Below are positions 1 to 8,284 of a stretch of 64,000 nucleotides of DNA, piece by piece. The DNA comes from Actinocatenispora sera (lineage in GTDB: Bacteria; Actinomycetota; Actinomycetes; Mycobacteriales; Micromonosporaceae), in the NCBI RefSeq assembly GCF_018324685.1, contig NZ_AP023354.1, positions 2,728,001 to 2,792,000 on the forward strand, given 5' to 3'. The notes beneath the pieces are model-generated. The model searched no databases. It worked only from the letters and a program-made list of their open reading frames with translations, and had not been told where the DNA came from. Both the position numbers and the translations under genes were made by a program. Position 1 is the first letter of the stretch; each line of letters starts with the position of its first letter.

Positions 1-1
1 G

Positions 2-202
2 CGGGAGGGCATCGGCGGCCGGCTGCTGCGCTCCCGGCTCGCGGTGTGCGACGCCGAGGCGATGCCGGCGTACCTGGAGTCGAGCAACGAGGCGAACGTG
101 CCCTACTACCGCTCGTTCGGGTTCGAGGTCACCCGCGAGATCGTGGTGCCCGACGGCGGCCCGACCCGGTGGGCGATGTGGCGCCCACCGGCCGCCGCCT
201 AG
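2..202 (+). CDS. GNAT-family N-acetyltransferase, C-terminal fragment
   Basis: The reading frame is open from the window edge and ends in TAG, so only the last 66 residues are present. The visible part begins with an R-E-G-I-G-G-R-L-L stretch, which matches the acetyl-CoA pyrophosphate-binding loop (Q/R-x-x-G-x-G/A) of GCN5-related acetyltransferases. It continues with an S-N-x-x-N-x-x-Y-Y-x-x-F-G-F segment, the usual final alpha helix and beta strand of the fold. The enzyme would transfer an acetyl group from acetyl-CoA to an amine; the substrate cannot be inferred. The gene start lies outside the window. Confidence 0.8.
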   Translation, partial: REGIGGRLLRSRLAVCDAEAMPAYLESSNEANVPYYRSFGFEVTREIVVPDGGPTRWAMWRPPAAA

Positions 203-322
203 CGCCCCGGAAAGGCGGCTGGATCGGTCGCCACGCGGCGGTACCGCGGTGAGCGGTCGCACCGGCCGGGCGGTGGGCGGCCCGGGCCTGGGTACCGTGG
301 TGCCGGGACGACCGGAGGTGCG

Positions 323-1579
323 ATGACGGCCGAGGCGATCGGTGGGCCGGCGCAGACGCTGGCGCCGGAACGGGTCGACGCGTTCGTGCGCGAGGTGCTC
401 GGCGCCGACGACTACACCGGCCGCTCGGTGTGCGTGCTGGTACCCGACGCCACCCGCAGCTGCCCGCTGCCGCTGCTGCTCGACGCGGTGCACGGCGCGC
501 TGGCCGGCCGGGTCGCCCGGCTCACCGTGCTGGTCGCGCTCGGTACCCACGCCGGTCTCGCCGAGCCGGACCTCGCCGCGCTGGTGGGGGCGAAGCCCGG
601 CGGCATCGGCGACCGGTACCCGGGAATGACGGTGCGCAACCACGAGTGGTGGGATCCGGCCCAGCTGACCACCGTCGGGCGGCTTTCCGCCGACACCGTC
701 GCGCGGTTGTCCGGCGACCGGCTGCGTACCGGTGTCGAGGTCACCGTGAACCGCGCCGCGGTCGAGCACGACACGCTGCTGGTGGTCGGGCCCGTGTTCC
801 CGCACGAGGTGGTCGGCTTCTCCGGTGGCAACAAGTACCTGTTCCCCGGCATCGCCGGGCCGCAGGTGATCGACCTGTCGCACTGGCTCGGTGCGCTGAT
901 CGGCAGCGCCGAGATCATCGGTACCCGGGGGACCACGCCGGTGCGCGCGGTCATCGACGCGGCCGCCGCGCTGGTACCGGCGCGCCGGCGGGCGCTGTGC
1001 GTGGTGGTCGAGTCCGGCACCAACGCGCTGCACTCGGTCGCCTACGGCGGTACCGAGGACGCCTGGGCCAGCGCCGCCGAGGTCGCGGCGCGCTCGCACG
1101 TGCGCTACCTGGATGCGCCGGTGCCACGGGTGCTGTCGGTGATCTCGACGCGCTACGACGAGCTGTGGACCGCCGCGAAGGGCATGTACAAGGTGGAACC
1201 GGTCGTCGCCGACGGCGGCGAGGTGGTGCTGTACGCGCCGCACGTGCGCACCGTCAGCCACACCCACGACGCCGAGATCCGCGCGATCGGCTACCACTGC
1301 CGCGAGTTCTTCACCGCCCAGTGGGACCGGTACCGCGACCATCCGTGGGGGGTGCTGGCGCACTCGACGCACCTGCGCGGCGCCGGCAGCTACGACCCGG
1401 TGCGCGGCGAGCGCTGCCGGGTGACCGTCACGCTGGCCACCGGCATCGACGAGGCCACCACCCGCTCACTCGGCCTGAACCACCGGGATCCCGCCGGCAT
1501 CGATCCGGCCGCCTGGTCGGCCGATCCCGGCACGTTGGTGGTCCCCGACGCCGGCGAGATCCTCTACCGCCTGCGCTGA
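323..1579 (+). CDS. LarA-family (DUF2088) nickel-pincer racemase-like protein
   Basis: This 418-residue protein has the length of lactate racemase LarA (about 420). The hallmark motifs are present: G-T-H-A-G around His76, and P-H-E-V-V-G-F-S-G-G-N-K-Y-L-F-P-G at 160-176. His161 and Lys171 have the same 10-residue spacing as the nickel-coordinating histidine and cofactor-tethering lysine of LarA (H174/K184 in the Lactobacillus plantarum enzyme). His76 corresponds to catalytic H108. The family racemizes or epimerizes 2-hydroxy acids using a nickel-pincer nucleotide; the substrate here is unknown. No LarB, LarC or LarE maturation gene is seen in the window, so the cofactor must come from elsewhere. 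ATG start with an AGGTG-type ribosome site just upstream. Confidence 0.85.
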   Translation: MTAEAIGGPAQTLAPERVDAFVREVLGADDYTGRSVCVLVPDATRSCPLPLLLDAVHGALAGRVARLTVLVALGTHAGLAEPDLAALVGAKPGGIGDRYPGMTVRNHEWWDPAQLTTVGRLSADTVARLSGDRLRTGVEVTVNRAAVEHDTLLVVGPVFPHEVVGFSGGNKYLFPGIAGPQVIDLSHWLGALIGSAEIIGTRGTTPVRAVIDAAAALVPARRRALCVVVESGTNALHSVAYGGTEDAWASAAEVAARSHVRYLDAPVPRVLSVISTRYDELWTAAKGMYKVEPVVADGGEVVLYAPHVRTVSHTHDAEIRAIGYHCREFFTAQWDRYRDHPWGVLAHSTHLRGAGSYDPVRGERCRVTVTLATGIDEATTRSLGLNHRDPAGIDPAAWSADPGTLVVPDAGEILYRLR

Positions 1580-1631
1580 GGCGCCCGCGCAGGCGGTAGC
1601 GGCGTCTCGGCGGGGAGCCCGGCCGGCGCGC

Positions 1632-1666
1632 ACCGTTGGCGGCGGATTCAGGCCGCCACCAACGGT
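1632..1666. terminator. Hairpin between convergent genes
   Basis: Two 14-base arms (1632-1645 and 1653-1666) pair at 13 of 14 positions around a 7-base loop. The hairpin sits between the 3' ends of two convergent genes, so it could terminate both. There is no clear T-tract, which is common in high-GC actinomycetes. Confidence 0.6.
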
Positions 1667-1719
1667 CGTACGCGGAGGGCGCCTGGCCGAGTGGCGCCGC
1701 AGCGCCAGGGCGCTGCGCG

Positions 1720-2889
1720 TCAGGCGCGGCCGAGCAGTGCGAACAGCTGGACCGCGGCGGACTGGTTGAGGGTGCCGACCGGCTGCGCCGGATCCGGTGC
1801 GCCGCCGTTGGATGCCTGGAACCGGAACAGCCCGGTGGCCGGGTCCCGGTTGTCTCGCCACAGCCGCCGGGCGTAACTGTCCAAAGTGGATCGATAGGCG
1901 GGCAGCACCGGGAGCACGTCGCGGAACAGGAAGGCGTTGAACACCGCGGGCTGGGCGTACAGCCGGTCGCCGGTGGTCCAGTACGCCATCGCGCCGTGCG
2001 CGTCGCTCAGCGCCAGGGACCGCCAGTGCCGGTCGCCGGTCGCCTGGTACAGCGTGTTCGCGGTGCCGATCATCGCGCCGGAGTTGTAGGTCCACAGCGT
2101 GTCGTCGTAGCTGCCGTCGTCGGCGATGTCGTTGCGGTACAGGCCAGGCGAGCTCATCAGGCAGGCTCGGTTCCACCGGTAGGCGCGGGTTGCCCAGTGC
2201 AGGTAGGTCTCGTCCCGGGTGATCGCGTACAGGTTCGCGGCCAGCTCGGCGAACAGTCCGGTCACGTTGGCCGCGCGGATGGTGTTCCAGCTCGCCTCCA
2301 CCCAGTGCATGCCGCCGGGGCAGGTCCGGGTCGGGTCGGTGTCCCAGCCGCGCAGGTCGGTGCGGAACGCCTGCTTCGCGCCGGCGAGCGCCTCGGCACC
2401 GCCGCCACCGCGGTAGGCGTCGACGAACGACAGGCCGACCACGGCGTTGTCGTCGTAGAACAGGTCGCCGTCGCCGCCCAGCGGCGCCGGCAGGTAGGAG
2501 TCGTACCCGGGCCGCGCCGGGTCGGTGCTGGCGTAGTGGCCGATGGCGGCGAACCGGTCGGCGACGTCGTCGGCGTAGCGCCGGTGGTTGCCGGGCAGTG
2601 CGCGCACCTCCAGCGTCGCCTGGGTGGCCTCGCGGAACTCCCACAGGTACGAGTACGGGTTGCCGCCGGCCGCCGCGGGCGTGCTCTCGGCGTACAGCCG
2701 GTGGCCGTCGTCGCCCAGGTAGAGGTGGTCCTGCAGGGCCCGGTAGCTGGCCTCGGCCCGCGCCGCCCACAACTGCCGGTCGGAGCGTCCGGTGCTGGCC
2801 GCCGCCGGGGTGGCAAGGGCGGCCGCGGCCAGTACCGCCAGCACCGCCACCAGCCATCGCTGGAATCTGCCGGATCGAGCCGCCTGCAT
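1720..2889 (-). CDS. Secreted GH76-family glycoside hydrolase (alpha-1,6-mannanase type)
   Basis: 389 residues. Residues 1-32 form a classical signal peptide (basic start, long Ala/Leu/Val core, A-x-A cleavage site), so the enzyme is exported. The mature part has the (alpha/alpha)6-barrel signatures of GH76: Y-S-Y-L-W-E-F-R near 79-86, the paired catalytic acids Asp146-Asp147 in a Y-D-D-N-A motif, W-V-E-A-S-W-N-T, and W-T-Y-N-S-G further on. GH76 enzymes hydrolyse alpha-1,6-mannan backbones, which occur in fungal walls and actinobacterial lipoglycans. A ribosome site (AAAGGGG) precedes the ATG, and a LacI-like operator lies 32 bases upstream of the start. No transporter or sugar regulator is adjacent. 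Confidence 0.85.
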   Translation of the reverse strand: MQAARSGRFQRWLVAVLAVLAAAALATPAAASTGRSDRQLWAARAEASYRALQDHLYLGDDGHRLYAESTPAAAGGNPYSYLWEFREATQATLEVRALPGNHRRYADDVADRFAAIGHYASTDPARPGYDSYLPAPLGGDGDLFYDDNAVVGLSFVDAYRGGGGAEALAGAKQAFRTDLRGWDTDPTRTCPGGMHWVEASWNTIRAANVTGLFAELAANLYAITRDETYLHWATRAYRWNRACLMSSPGLYRNDIADDGSYDDTLWTYNSGAMIGTANTLYQATGDRHWRSLALSDAHGAMAYWTTGDRLYAQPAVFNAFLFRDVLPVLPAYRSTLDSYARRLWRDNRDPATGLFRFQASNGGAPDPAQPVGTLNQSAAVQLFALLGRA

Positions 2890-2920
2890 GGTTGCGCCCC
2901 TTTCGTCGGCGATCGCAGCG

Positions 2921-2936
2921 ACGTTAACGCTAACGT
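2921..2936. promoter_or_regulatory. LacI-family-like operator upstream of GH76 gene
   Basis: ACGTTAACGCTAACGT is a near-perfect palindrome (6 of 7 positions per arm) centred on CG, the typical layout of LacI/GalR-type operators. It lies in the promoter region of the minus-strand GH76 gene. No LacI gene is in the window, so the regulator would act in trans. Confidence 0.55.
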
Positions 2937-3118
2937 TGTCTCTGACACAAGGGGGCGGTAGGTATCGGCGTTATCGATATCTCGGATCCACGCCTCCCGG
3001 AGGCCACCGCGCCGGTCGGGCCGATGGAGCGGACCCACCGGGCTCGTGGCCGCCCCGGCGTGTGTCGACGGTCGGGACGCGGTGCACGGATGGATCGGAC
3101 GACGAGCATGATGGGCGG

Positions 3119-4123
3119 ATGAGTTCTTCGGTGCCCTCGGCCGAGCAACGGTTGTTCGACGCCGCGATGCGGTGGCCCAACAGCGGCGGTACCGCGGACG
3201 CGCACCAGCACCTGATCGACGCGGCAACGCAGGCCCTGCTCGACGGGCTGGACTCACCCGGGCTGCGGATGCTCGCCGGCGCTTCCACCCGGGACCGGTC
3301 CGACGAACTCTCCGGGCTGCTGGACACCAGCCTGACCGAGCTGTCGATCCCCCAGCCGGGGACGATGGAGCCGTGGCAGCGGATCGAGTCCGGCGGCCGG
3401 ATCTACTCGCGGCTGCCGACCGACACGATCCGGTTCGCGGTGGCGCCGGTGCACGAGTCCGTCGGTGGGCACGAGGTGCGGGTGTACGTCAACGAGGTGG
3501 AACTGACCTCGCTCGGCGCCGGCCTGGGCATGGACCCGTTCGACCTGCTGGCCCCGACGAACCGGCTGGTGGCGACGGCGCAGCCGCAGCGGGTGCCGAT
3601 CGCCCGCTGCGAGTGTGGCGTGTACGGCTGCGACGCGACCGATGTGCTGCTGGCGCGTGACGGCGATGCCGTGCACTGGGAGTGGCGTGGCCACGCGCCG
3701 CTCGACCACGGCGTCAGCTTTCTCGCCGCCGGGTACGACGCGGAGGTCGCAAGGATCGGGGCGGACCGGTCCTGGGAGACGGCGCACGACACCACCGCTC
3801 GGCTGGTACTGGCCGCGGTGGACGACAAGGCGCTCGCCCGGTACGGGCTCCGGTACAGCTGGGCCGCTCCGGACCGCCGGGACGACCGGCGGTTCGTGGT
3901 GTCGCTGTGGCTGGATGCCGACGGGCCGGATGGCCACGCGTTCCAGGTCTTCCTGCGGATCGGGCGGGGCGGCCGGACACCCGAGGAGGTCGCCGCGGAC
4001 GTCGCGCGCATCGTGCGGCGACCACCGGAGCGATGGCCGGCCACCTACCACTGCACCGCACCGGGTGTCGAGGCTGCGCCGACGATCGCCGGCGCCTCGT
4101 GGCGGCGCGAGCGCCTCGGCTGA
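3119..4123 (+). CDS. Conserved hypothetical protein with Cys-rich C-x-C-G-x-x-G-C motif
   Basis: 334 residues, no signal peptide or membrane segment. The middle contains R-C-E-C-G-V-Y-G-C-D, a short cysteine motif seen in uncharacterized actinobacterial proteins; it could bind metal, but this is not shown. The C-terminal half ends in an aromatic and charged segment (E-R-W-P-A-T-Y-H-C). The ATG at 3119 was chosen because the upstream in-frame sequence is low-complexity Arg/Gly and lies in the promoter side of the divergent GH76 gene. I do not recognise a function. Confidence 0.7.
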   Translation: MSSSVPSAEQRLFDAAMRWPNSGGTADAHQHLIDAATQALLDGLDSPGLRMLAGASTRDRSDELSGLLDTSLTELSIPQPGTMEPWQRIESGGRIYSRLPTDTIRFAVAPVHESVGGHEVRVYVNEVELTSLGAGLGMDPFDLLAPTNRLVATAQPQRVPIARCECGVYGCDATDVLLARDGDAVHWEWRGHAPLDHGVSFLAAGYDAEVARIGADRSWETAHDTTARLVLAAVDDKALARYGLRYSWAAPDRRDDRRFVVSLWLDADGPDGHAFQVFLRIGRGGRTPEEVAADVARIVRRPPERWPATYHCTAPGVEAAPTIAGASWRRERLG

Positions 4124-4346
4124 GCGGGCAGCGCACCCCGGCCGGCTCCGCCGACCGCGGTCAGCTGCTCGCCGAGCCCATCCGGGGGAGACGGCCGGGT
4201 TGGGCCGCTTCGTCGAACCGGCCGGGATCGACCGGTCGGGTGCCTATAGTCGAAGCCGGGCGACCGGACGAAGCCCGACTGCAGCTGCCGCTTGCCCTGG
4301 TGTCGAACGGATCGGACAGCCACTCGTGGCAAGGCGGGAGCGCGAC

Positions 4347-4679
4347 GTGCAGCAGCCACCGAACCTACAGATCGAGATCCTAGACCGGTTGGCGATCGAC
4401 GACCTGATCGGGAAGGTCCACAGCGCTGCGGCGCAACCCGGCGCGGCAGACCGGGTACGAGGATGGCGGTCCGAGCACGGCACCGAGCACGCCACCCCGC
4501 TGGCCCGCTCGTTCGTGGTGATCGGGCCCACGCTGATGTTCCTGCATCCGTGCCCGGACGGGGTCGTCCTGCCGTTCGCCGCCTATCCGGACGGCAGCAC
4601 CAAGGTGTACACCGACGCCGAACACGCCGGGGAGAGCTTCTATCGCGACGCGGAGCCGGGCGCGAACCCGCCGGCGTGA
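4347..4679 (+). CDS. Small hypothetical protein
   Basis: 110 residues from a GTG preceded by a good ribosome site (GGCGGGAG, 5 bases before the start). The sequence is balanced and non-repetitive with a hydrophobic core around F-V-V-I-G-P-T-L-M-F-L, and codon use looks genuine. No domain is recognised. It is followed 86 bases later by the ArsR-like regulator. Confidence 0.55.
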   Translation: MQQPPNLQIEILDRLAIDDLIGKVHSAAAQPGAADRVRGWRSEHGTEHATPLARSFVVIGPTLMFLHPCPDGVVLPFAAYPDGSTKVYTDAEHAGESFYRDAEPGANPPA

Positions 4680-4740
4680 GGGGCGAGCTCCGCCGAACCG
4701 GAGCCGCCGCGTGCCGTCCACCGACAAAGGCTCTCTCCTT

Positions 4741-4756
4741 GACAACTTAAGTTGTC
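4741..4756. promoter_or_regulatory. Perfect 16-bp palindrome, probable operator of the ArsR-like gene
   Basis: GACAACTTAAGTTGTC is a perfect inverted repeat that overlaps a TTGACA-like -35 hexamer (4739-4744) and ends 9 bases before the GTG start of the downstream regulator. The position suits autorepression by the HTH protein encoded next. Confidence 0.7.
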
Positions 4757-4765
4757 GGTGAGACG

Positions 4766-5380
4766 GTGGCAGGCATGTTGGATGTCGGGGTGATCGACGA
4801 GCCCGCCGCCGCCGCGGCGACGCTGGACCCGGTGCGTGCCCGGCTGCTGCACGAGCTGGCGAGCCCGGCCTCCGCGTCGACGCTGGCGGCGCGGCTCGGG
4901 CTGAGCAGGCAGAAGGTCAACTACCACCTGCGCGGGCTGGAGCGGCACGGCCTGGTCGAACTGGTCGAGGAACGCCGCAAGGGCAACATGACCGAGCGGG
5001 TGCTGCGGGCGACCGCGCAGGCATACGTGATATCCCCGGCCGCCGCGGGCCCGGTGGCGCCGGATCCGGCCCGCGCGCCCGATCGGCTGTCCGCGCAGTG
5101 GCTGCTCGCGGTGGCCGCCCGGCTGGTCCAGGACCTCGGCGCGCTGATCACCGCGGGTGCCCGCTCCGGCCGGCGGGTCGCCACGTTCACCATCGACGGG
5201 GAGATCCGGTTCGCCAGTGCGACGGAGCGCGCCGAGTTCGCCGCCGAGCTGTCCGACGCGGTCGCCGGGCTGGTCGCGAAGTACCACGACGAGCACGCCC
5301 GCCGGGGCCGTCCGCACCGGATCGTGGTGGCGCTGCACCCGGCCATCCGACACACCGAGGAGGGACGACATGGGGCGTGA
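4766..5380 (+). CDS. ArsR-like winged-helix transcriptional regulator
   Basis: 204 residues. Residues 20-80 form a winged helix: T-L-D-P-V-R-A-R-L-L, then A-A-R-L-G-L-S-R-Q-K-V-N-Y-H-L-R-x-L as the recognition helix, as in ArsR/HTH_20 proteins. The C-terminal half is not a metal-site domain but an alpha/beta segment often found in regulators paired with START-domain proteins. Its end overlaps the next gene by 11 bases, so the two are translationally coupled. GTG 4766 is used; ATG 4775 is an alternative start. A palindrome directly upstream suggests autoregulation. Confidence 0.8.
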   Translation: MAGMLDVGVIDEPAAAAATLDPVRARLLHELASPASASTLAARLGLSRQKVNYHLRGLERHGLVELVEERRKGNMTERVLRATAQAYVISPAAAGPVAPDPARAPDRLSAQWLLAVAARLVQDLGALITAGARSGRRVATFTIDGEIRFASATERAEFAAELSDAVAGLVAKYHDEHARRGRPHRIVVALHPAIRHTEEGRHGA

Positions 5381-6074
5381 ATTCGAGCTGCGCAAACAGG
5401 TCGAGCTGGCGGCCACGCCGGAGGAGGTGTGGCAGGCGATCTCGACGACGGAGGGCCTGACCGCGTGGTTCATGCCGATGGACATCGACCAGGGCGCGGA
5501 TGGCGTCGAGGCGGATCCGCCGCGCCGGTTGCTCGTCCGTACACCGGCCGCCGAGGACGGCAGCACGCAGGCGTTCGAGTACCTGATCGAGGCGCGGGAC
5601 GGTGGCAGCTGCGTGCTCCGGTTCGTCCACAGTGGAATCATCGGTGACGACTGGGACGACGAGACGTACGAGGAGATGATGGGCAGCGGCTGGGACATGT
5701 ACCTGGACACGCTCGCCCAGTACCTCCGGTACTTCCACGGCCGGCCGGCGTCCTATGTGGAGGCGATGGCGTCGGCCACCGGTCGCTGGGACCGGCTGCT
5801 GCGCGTGCTCGGCGAGCCGAAGCTCGGTGCCACGGTGCGGATCGAGCTGCCGGAGGGGTCCCTCGTCAGCGGCGAGGTGGACTACCGCAGCGAGCACTTC
5901 GTGGGGCTGCGCACCGCGGACGCGCTCATCCGGTTCCACGACCGGTCGCCGATCGGCATGCCGGTCGCTGTCAGCGAACACCGGTACGGCACCCCGGAGC
6001 CGCCGGAGCGCACGCAGACCTGGCTGTCCTGGCTCGCCACCACCCTCGACGTACCCGAATCCCGCCCGGTCTGA
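5370..6074 (+). CDS. SRPBCC/AHSA1-type START-domain protein
   Basis: 234 residues starting at ATG 5370 behind GAGGAGGGA, inside the end of the regulator gene. The N-terminus follows the AHSA1 pattern (K-Q-V-E-L-A-A-T-P-E-E-V-W-Q-A-I-S-T-T-E-G-L-T-A-W-F), a hydrophobic-cavity fold that binds lipids or other small hydrophobic ligands. The C-terminal 90 residues extend beyond one START domain and may form a second half-domain. ArsR-AHSA1 pairs are common in actinomycetes; the ligand is unknown. Confidence 0.8.
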   Translation: MGREFELRKQVELAATPEEVWQAISTTEGLTAWFMPMDIDQGADGVEADPPRRLLVRTPAAEDGSTQAFEYLIEARDGGSCVLRFVHSGIIGDDWDDETYEEMMGSGWDMYLDTLAQYLRYFHGRPASYVEAMASATGRWDRLLRVLGEPKLGATVRIELPEGSLVSGEVDYRSEHFVGLRTADALIRFHDRSPIGMPVAVSEHRYGTPEPPERTQTWLSWLATTLDVPESRPV

Positions 6075-6313
6075 ACATCGACCGGTGACCGCGCCTGGAC
6101 CCGTGCCCGTACCGCCCTGCCGGTACGGGCACGACCCGGTTGTGCCGGGCGCAGGACGGTTGCGCCGGTGCCCGGTCGGGTAGGGAGGGGACGTACCCGT
6201 CCGCGCGGCGGCGAAGGTGGTGGGAAGCGTTGGCCGGGAACGAGAATCCGCCCACGGGACGCTGCGCGCCGCCGGCCCGGGATCGGCCGGACACCAGGCC
6301 GTCGGCGCGATCG

Positions 6314-6702
6314 ATGCGGGATGCGGTCGCCGCGTGGGACGAGCCACCGCCGGTACTGCGGCGCAGCGCCACGCTCGCACCGAGCCCGCGGCTAGCCCAC
6401 GAGGCTCGGTCGGTGGTCGAGTCCGGTGCCCGCGACTGGACGCTGCCGCGATCGGTCGGCATGCGGGCGGCGTTGTCGGCCGGTGAGATGGTCAGCGGCG
6501 CGGTCGAGTCGGGTGCGGTCGAGCTGCGGCTGCTCGTCGAGCGCCGGCCGAACCGGCTCGCGGTCACCGTGCTGGCGCGCGGGACCGCGGCTCGGCACTC
6601 GGCGTGTTGACCGAGGTCACCCTCGACGCGTTCGCCGATTCGTGGTCCACGGAACCGACCCGCGACGGCAGGTGTACCAGCGCGACGTTCGTCGTGGACT
6701 GA
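6314..6702 (+). pseudogene. Decayed anti-sigma-factor-like histidine-kinase ATPase
   Basis: In frame from ATG 6314, residues resemble an RsbW/HATPase-type protein: L-A-P-S-P-R-L-A-H-E-A-R-S-V-V, then A-L-S-A-G-E-M-V-S-G-A-V-E-S-G, then V-E-L-R-L-L-V. Around 6575 the similarity jumps to the next frame (a one-base shift) and continues as G-V-L-T-E-V-T-L-D-A-F-A-D-S-W to a stop at 6702. That is the typical C-terminal helix and strand of these ATPases. The N-box asparagine that holds Mg-ATP is missing. Frameshift plus lost ATP motif suggest a dead gene; a sequencing error would explain only the first. The rest of the 700 bases between 6075 and 6774 holds nothing else I can support. Confidence 0.5.
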
Positions 6703-6774
6703 CGCCGGCCGGCGACGGGCCCTTACGGAGTGGCGAATCCGGTCGAACCGGCCGGCGGAGAGGAGCAGTGGGTG

Positions 6775-7212
6775 ATGTACCGAAACCTCGTGGTGGCACT
6801 CGGCGGTGCGGACGACTCGTCCCGGGTACTGGCGCACGCGACCGGCTTGGCGAAGGCCGCCGGCGCGCGGGTACGGGTCCTGCACGTCCGCGCGGTCGAC
6901 TGCGTCGAGCCGTCCACGTTGGGGATGGCGCCGTCGGCGCCGACCCTGGTCCGCGAGGAGCAGGGGGTGGCGCGGGAGCTGGTGGACCGCGCGGTCGCGG
7001 AGCTGGTCGGCGCCGGCGTCGACGCGTACGGCGACGTCGTCGAGGCGATGCGGGCCGAGGTGGCGGTGACCGTGTCGGCGGCGGCCGCGTCGGGCAACGC
7101 CGACCTGATCGTGGTGGGTGCGCACCAGGGCGGGCTGCTCGCGGCGTTGATGGGGAGCACGGGCGAGCGCGTCGCGCGGCTGTCCCCCATCCCGGTGCTG
7201 CTGGTTCCCTGA
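6775..7212 (+). CDS. Universal stress protein (UspA family)
   Basis: 145 residues from ATG 6775, nine bases after GGAGAGGAG. The N-terminus (N-L-V-V-A-L-G-G-A-D-D-S-S-R-V-L) and the C-terminal G-A-H-Q-G-G with G-S-T-G-E-R-V and P-V-L-L-V-P segments match the ATP-binding class of Usp (G-x2-G-x9-G-S/T pattern). Such single-domain cytoplasmic dimers bind ATP and appear under stress, hypoxia or stationary phase. It may be transcribed together with the decayed ATPase upstream. Confidence 0.9.
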   Translation: MYRNLVVALGGADDSSRVLAHATGLAKAAGARVRVLHVRAVDCVEPSTLGMAPSAPTLVREEQGVARELVDRAVAELVGAGVDAYGDVVEAMRAEVAVTVSAAAASGNADLIVVGAHQGGLLAALMGSTGERVARLSPIPVLLVP

Positions 7213-7224
7213 CTCTTTCGATGC

Positions 7225-7235
7225 TTGTCGAACAA
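7225..7235. promoter_or_regulatory. GntR/FadR-type operator-like site
   Basis: TTGTCGAACAA fits the FadR-subfamily GntR consensus TNGTNNNACNA and lies 48 bases before the oxidoreductase start. No GntR gene is in the window. A short site like this can occur by chance. Confidence 0.3.
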
Positions 7236-7282
7236 TGTTGTAGTGTGGCGTCGACCTGCAGCGAACGTCAAGGGGTGGAGAC

Positions 7283-8263
7283 ATGCGTGCGTTGGTGATC
7301 AGCGAACCGTCCGACGGGCCGGACACCAGCCGGGTGGGCGAGCTGCCCGACCCGGAGCCGGGGCCGGGCGAGGTCACCATCGACGTCGAGTACGCCGGGA
7401 TCAACTTCGTCGACGTGATGCTGCGCCGTGGCGACCAGCCGTACGCGGACAGCTTCCCGGCGTACCCGGGCGACGAGGTCGCCGGCACCATCCGGGCCGT
7501 CGGCGCGGGCGTCACCGGACTCGCCGCCGGTACCCGGGTCGCCGCGTTCATGACCGCGGGCGGGCTGGCCAGCATCGCGCGGGCTCGCGCCGAGCTGACC
7601 GTGCCGGTACCCGAGGGAGTGCCGGCACCGGCTGCGGCGGCGACGCCGGCCGTGCTGGCCACCGCGTACCTGCTGCTGGCCGAGGCGGCGCGGTTCCGCG
7701 GCGGCGACCGGGTGCTGGTGCACTCCGCCAGCGGCGGTGTCGGCAGCGCCGTGGCGCAGCTGGTACCGGTGCTCGGCGGCGGCCGACTGCTCGGCACCGT
7801 CGGCCGCGCCGGCAAGGTGGCGAGCGCGCTGGACGCCGGCTACGACGCCGCGTTCGCCCGCGACGCCGGCTACCCCGACCGGGTACGGGCGGCGGCCGGT
7901 GGCGGCGTCGACGTGGTCCTCGACGCGCTCGGTGCCGGGGAGCTCGACAACGACCTCGCGCTCACCGCACCCGGCGGCCGGATCGTACTGTTCGGCAACG
8001 CCTCCGGCGGCGCTCCCGCCGCGCTTCCGAACATCCCCCGGTTGATGGGCGGCAACGTCTCGGTCGGTGGCTTCTCCATCTCCGGCCTGTCTCGTACCGC
8101 GCCGGATCGGGTCGCCGCCGCGATGAGCCGCTGCTTCGAGCTGCTCGCCGCCGGGCGGGTCGGACTGCCGGTCACCGAGGTCGACGGGCTCGCCGCGGTA
8201 CCGGCGGTGCACCAACTGCTCGCCGAGGGGCGGGGCCAGGGCAAGTACGTGGTCCGGGTCTGA
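7283..8263 (+). CDS. Zinc-independent NADPH:quinone oxidoreductase (MDR superfamily)
   Basis: 326 residues. The N-terminal GroES-like domain carries G-I-N-F-V-D-V-M-L-R-R-G, typical of the quinone reductase branch. The Rossmann part has V-L-V-H-S-A-S-G-G-V-G-S-A-V-A-Q-L, where the A-x-x-G-x-x-G motif binds NADPH. The catalytic-zinc ligands of alcohol dehydrogenases are absent. It probably reduces quinones or enones in the cytoplasm. A strong ribosome site (AAGGGGTGGAG) precedes ATG 7283. The FadR-type site upstream suggests regulated expression. Confidence 0.85.
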   Translation: MRALVISEPSDGPDTSRVGELPDPEPGPGEVTIDVEYAGINFVDVMLRRGDQPYADSFPAYPGDEVAGTIRAVGAGVTGLAAGTRVAAFMTAGGLASIARARAELTVPVPEGVPAPAAAATPAVLATAYLLLAEAARFRGGDRVLVHSASGGVGSAVAQLVPVLGGGRLLGTVGRAGKVASALDAGYDAAFARDAGYPDRVRAAAGGGVDVVLDALGAGELDNDLALTAPGGRIVLFGNASGGAPAALPNIPRLMGGNVSVGGFSISGLSRTAPDRVAAAMSRCFELLAAGRVGLPVTEVDGLAAVPAVHQLLAEGRGQGKYVVRV

Positions 8264-8284
8264 GCCGCAACGCGTCGAAGGGAT

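Noticed and set aside
5971-7815. 614-codon minus-strand frame across the SRPBCC, Usp and quinone reductase genes
   Set aside because: It runs opposite three well-supported genes and has a Ser/Arg/Pro-rich shadow composition.
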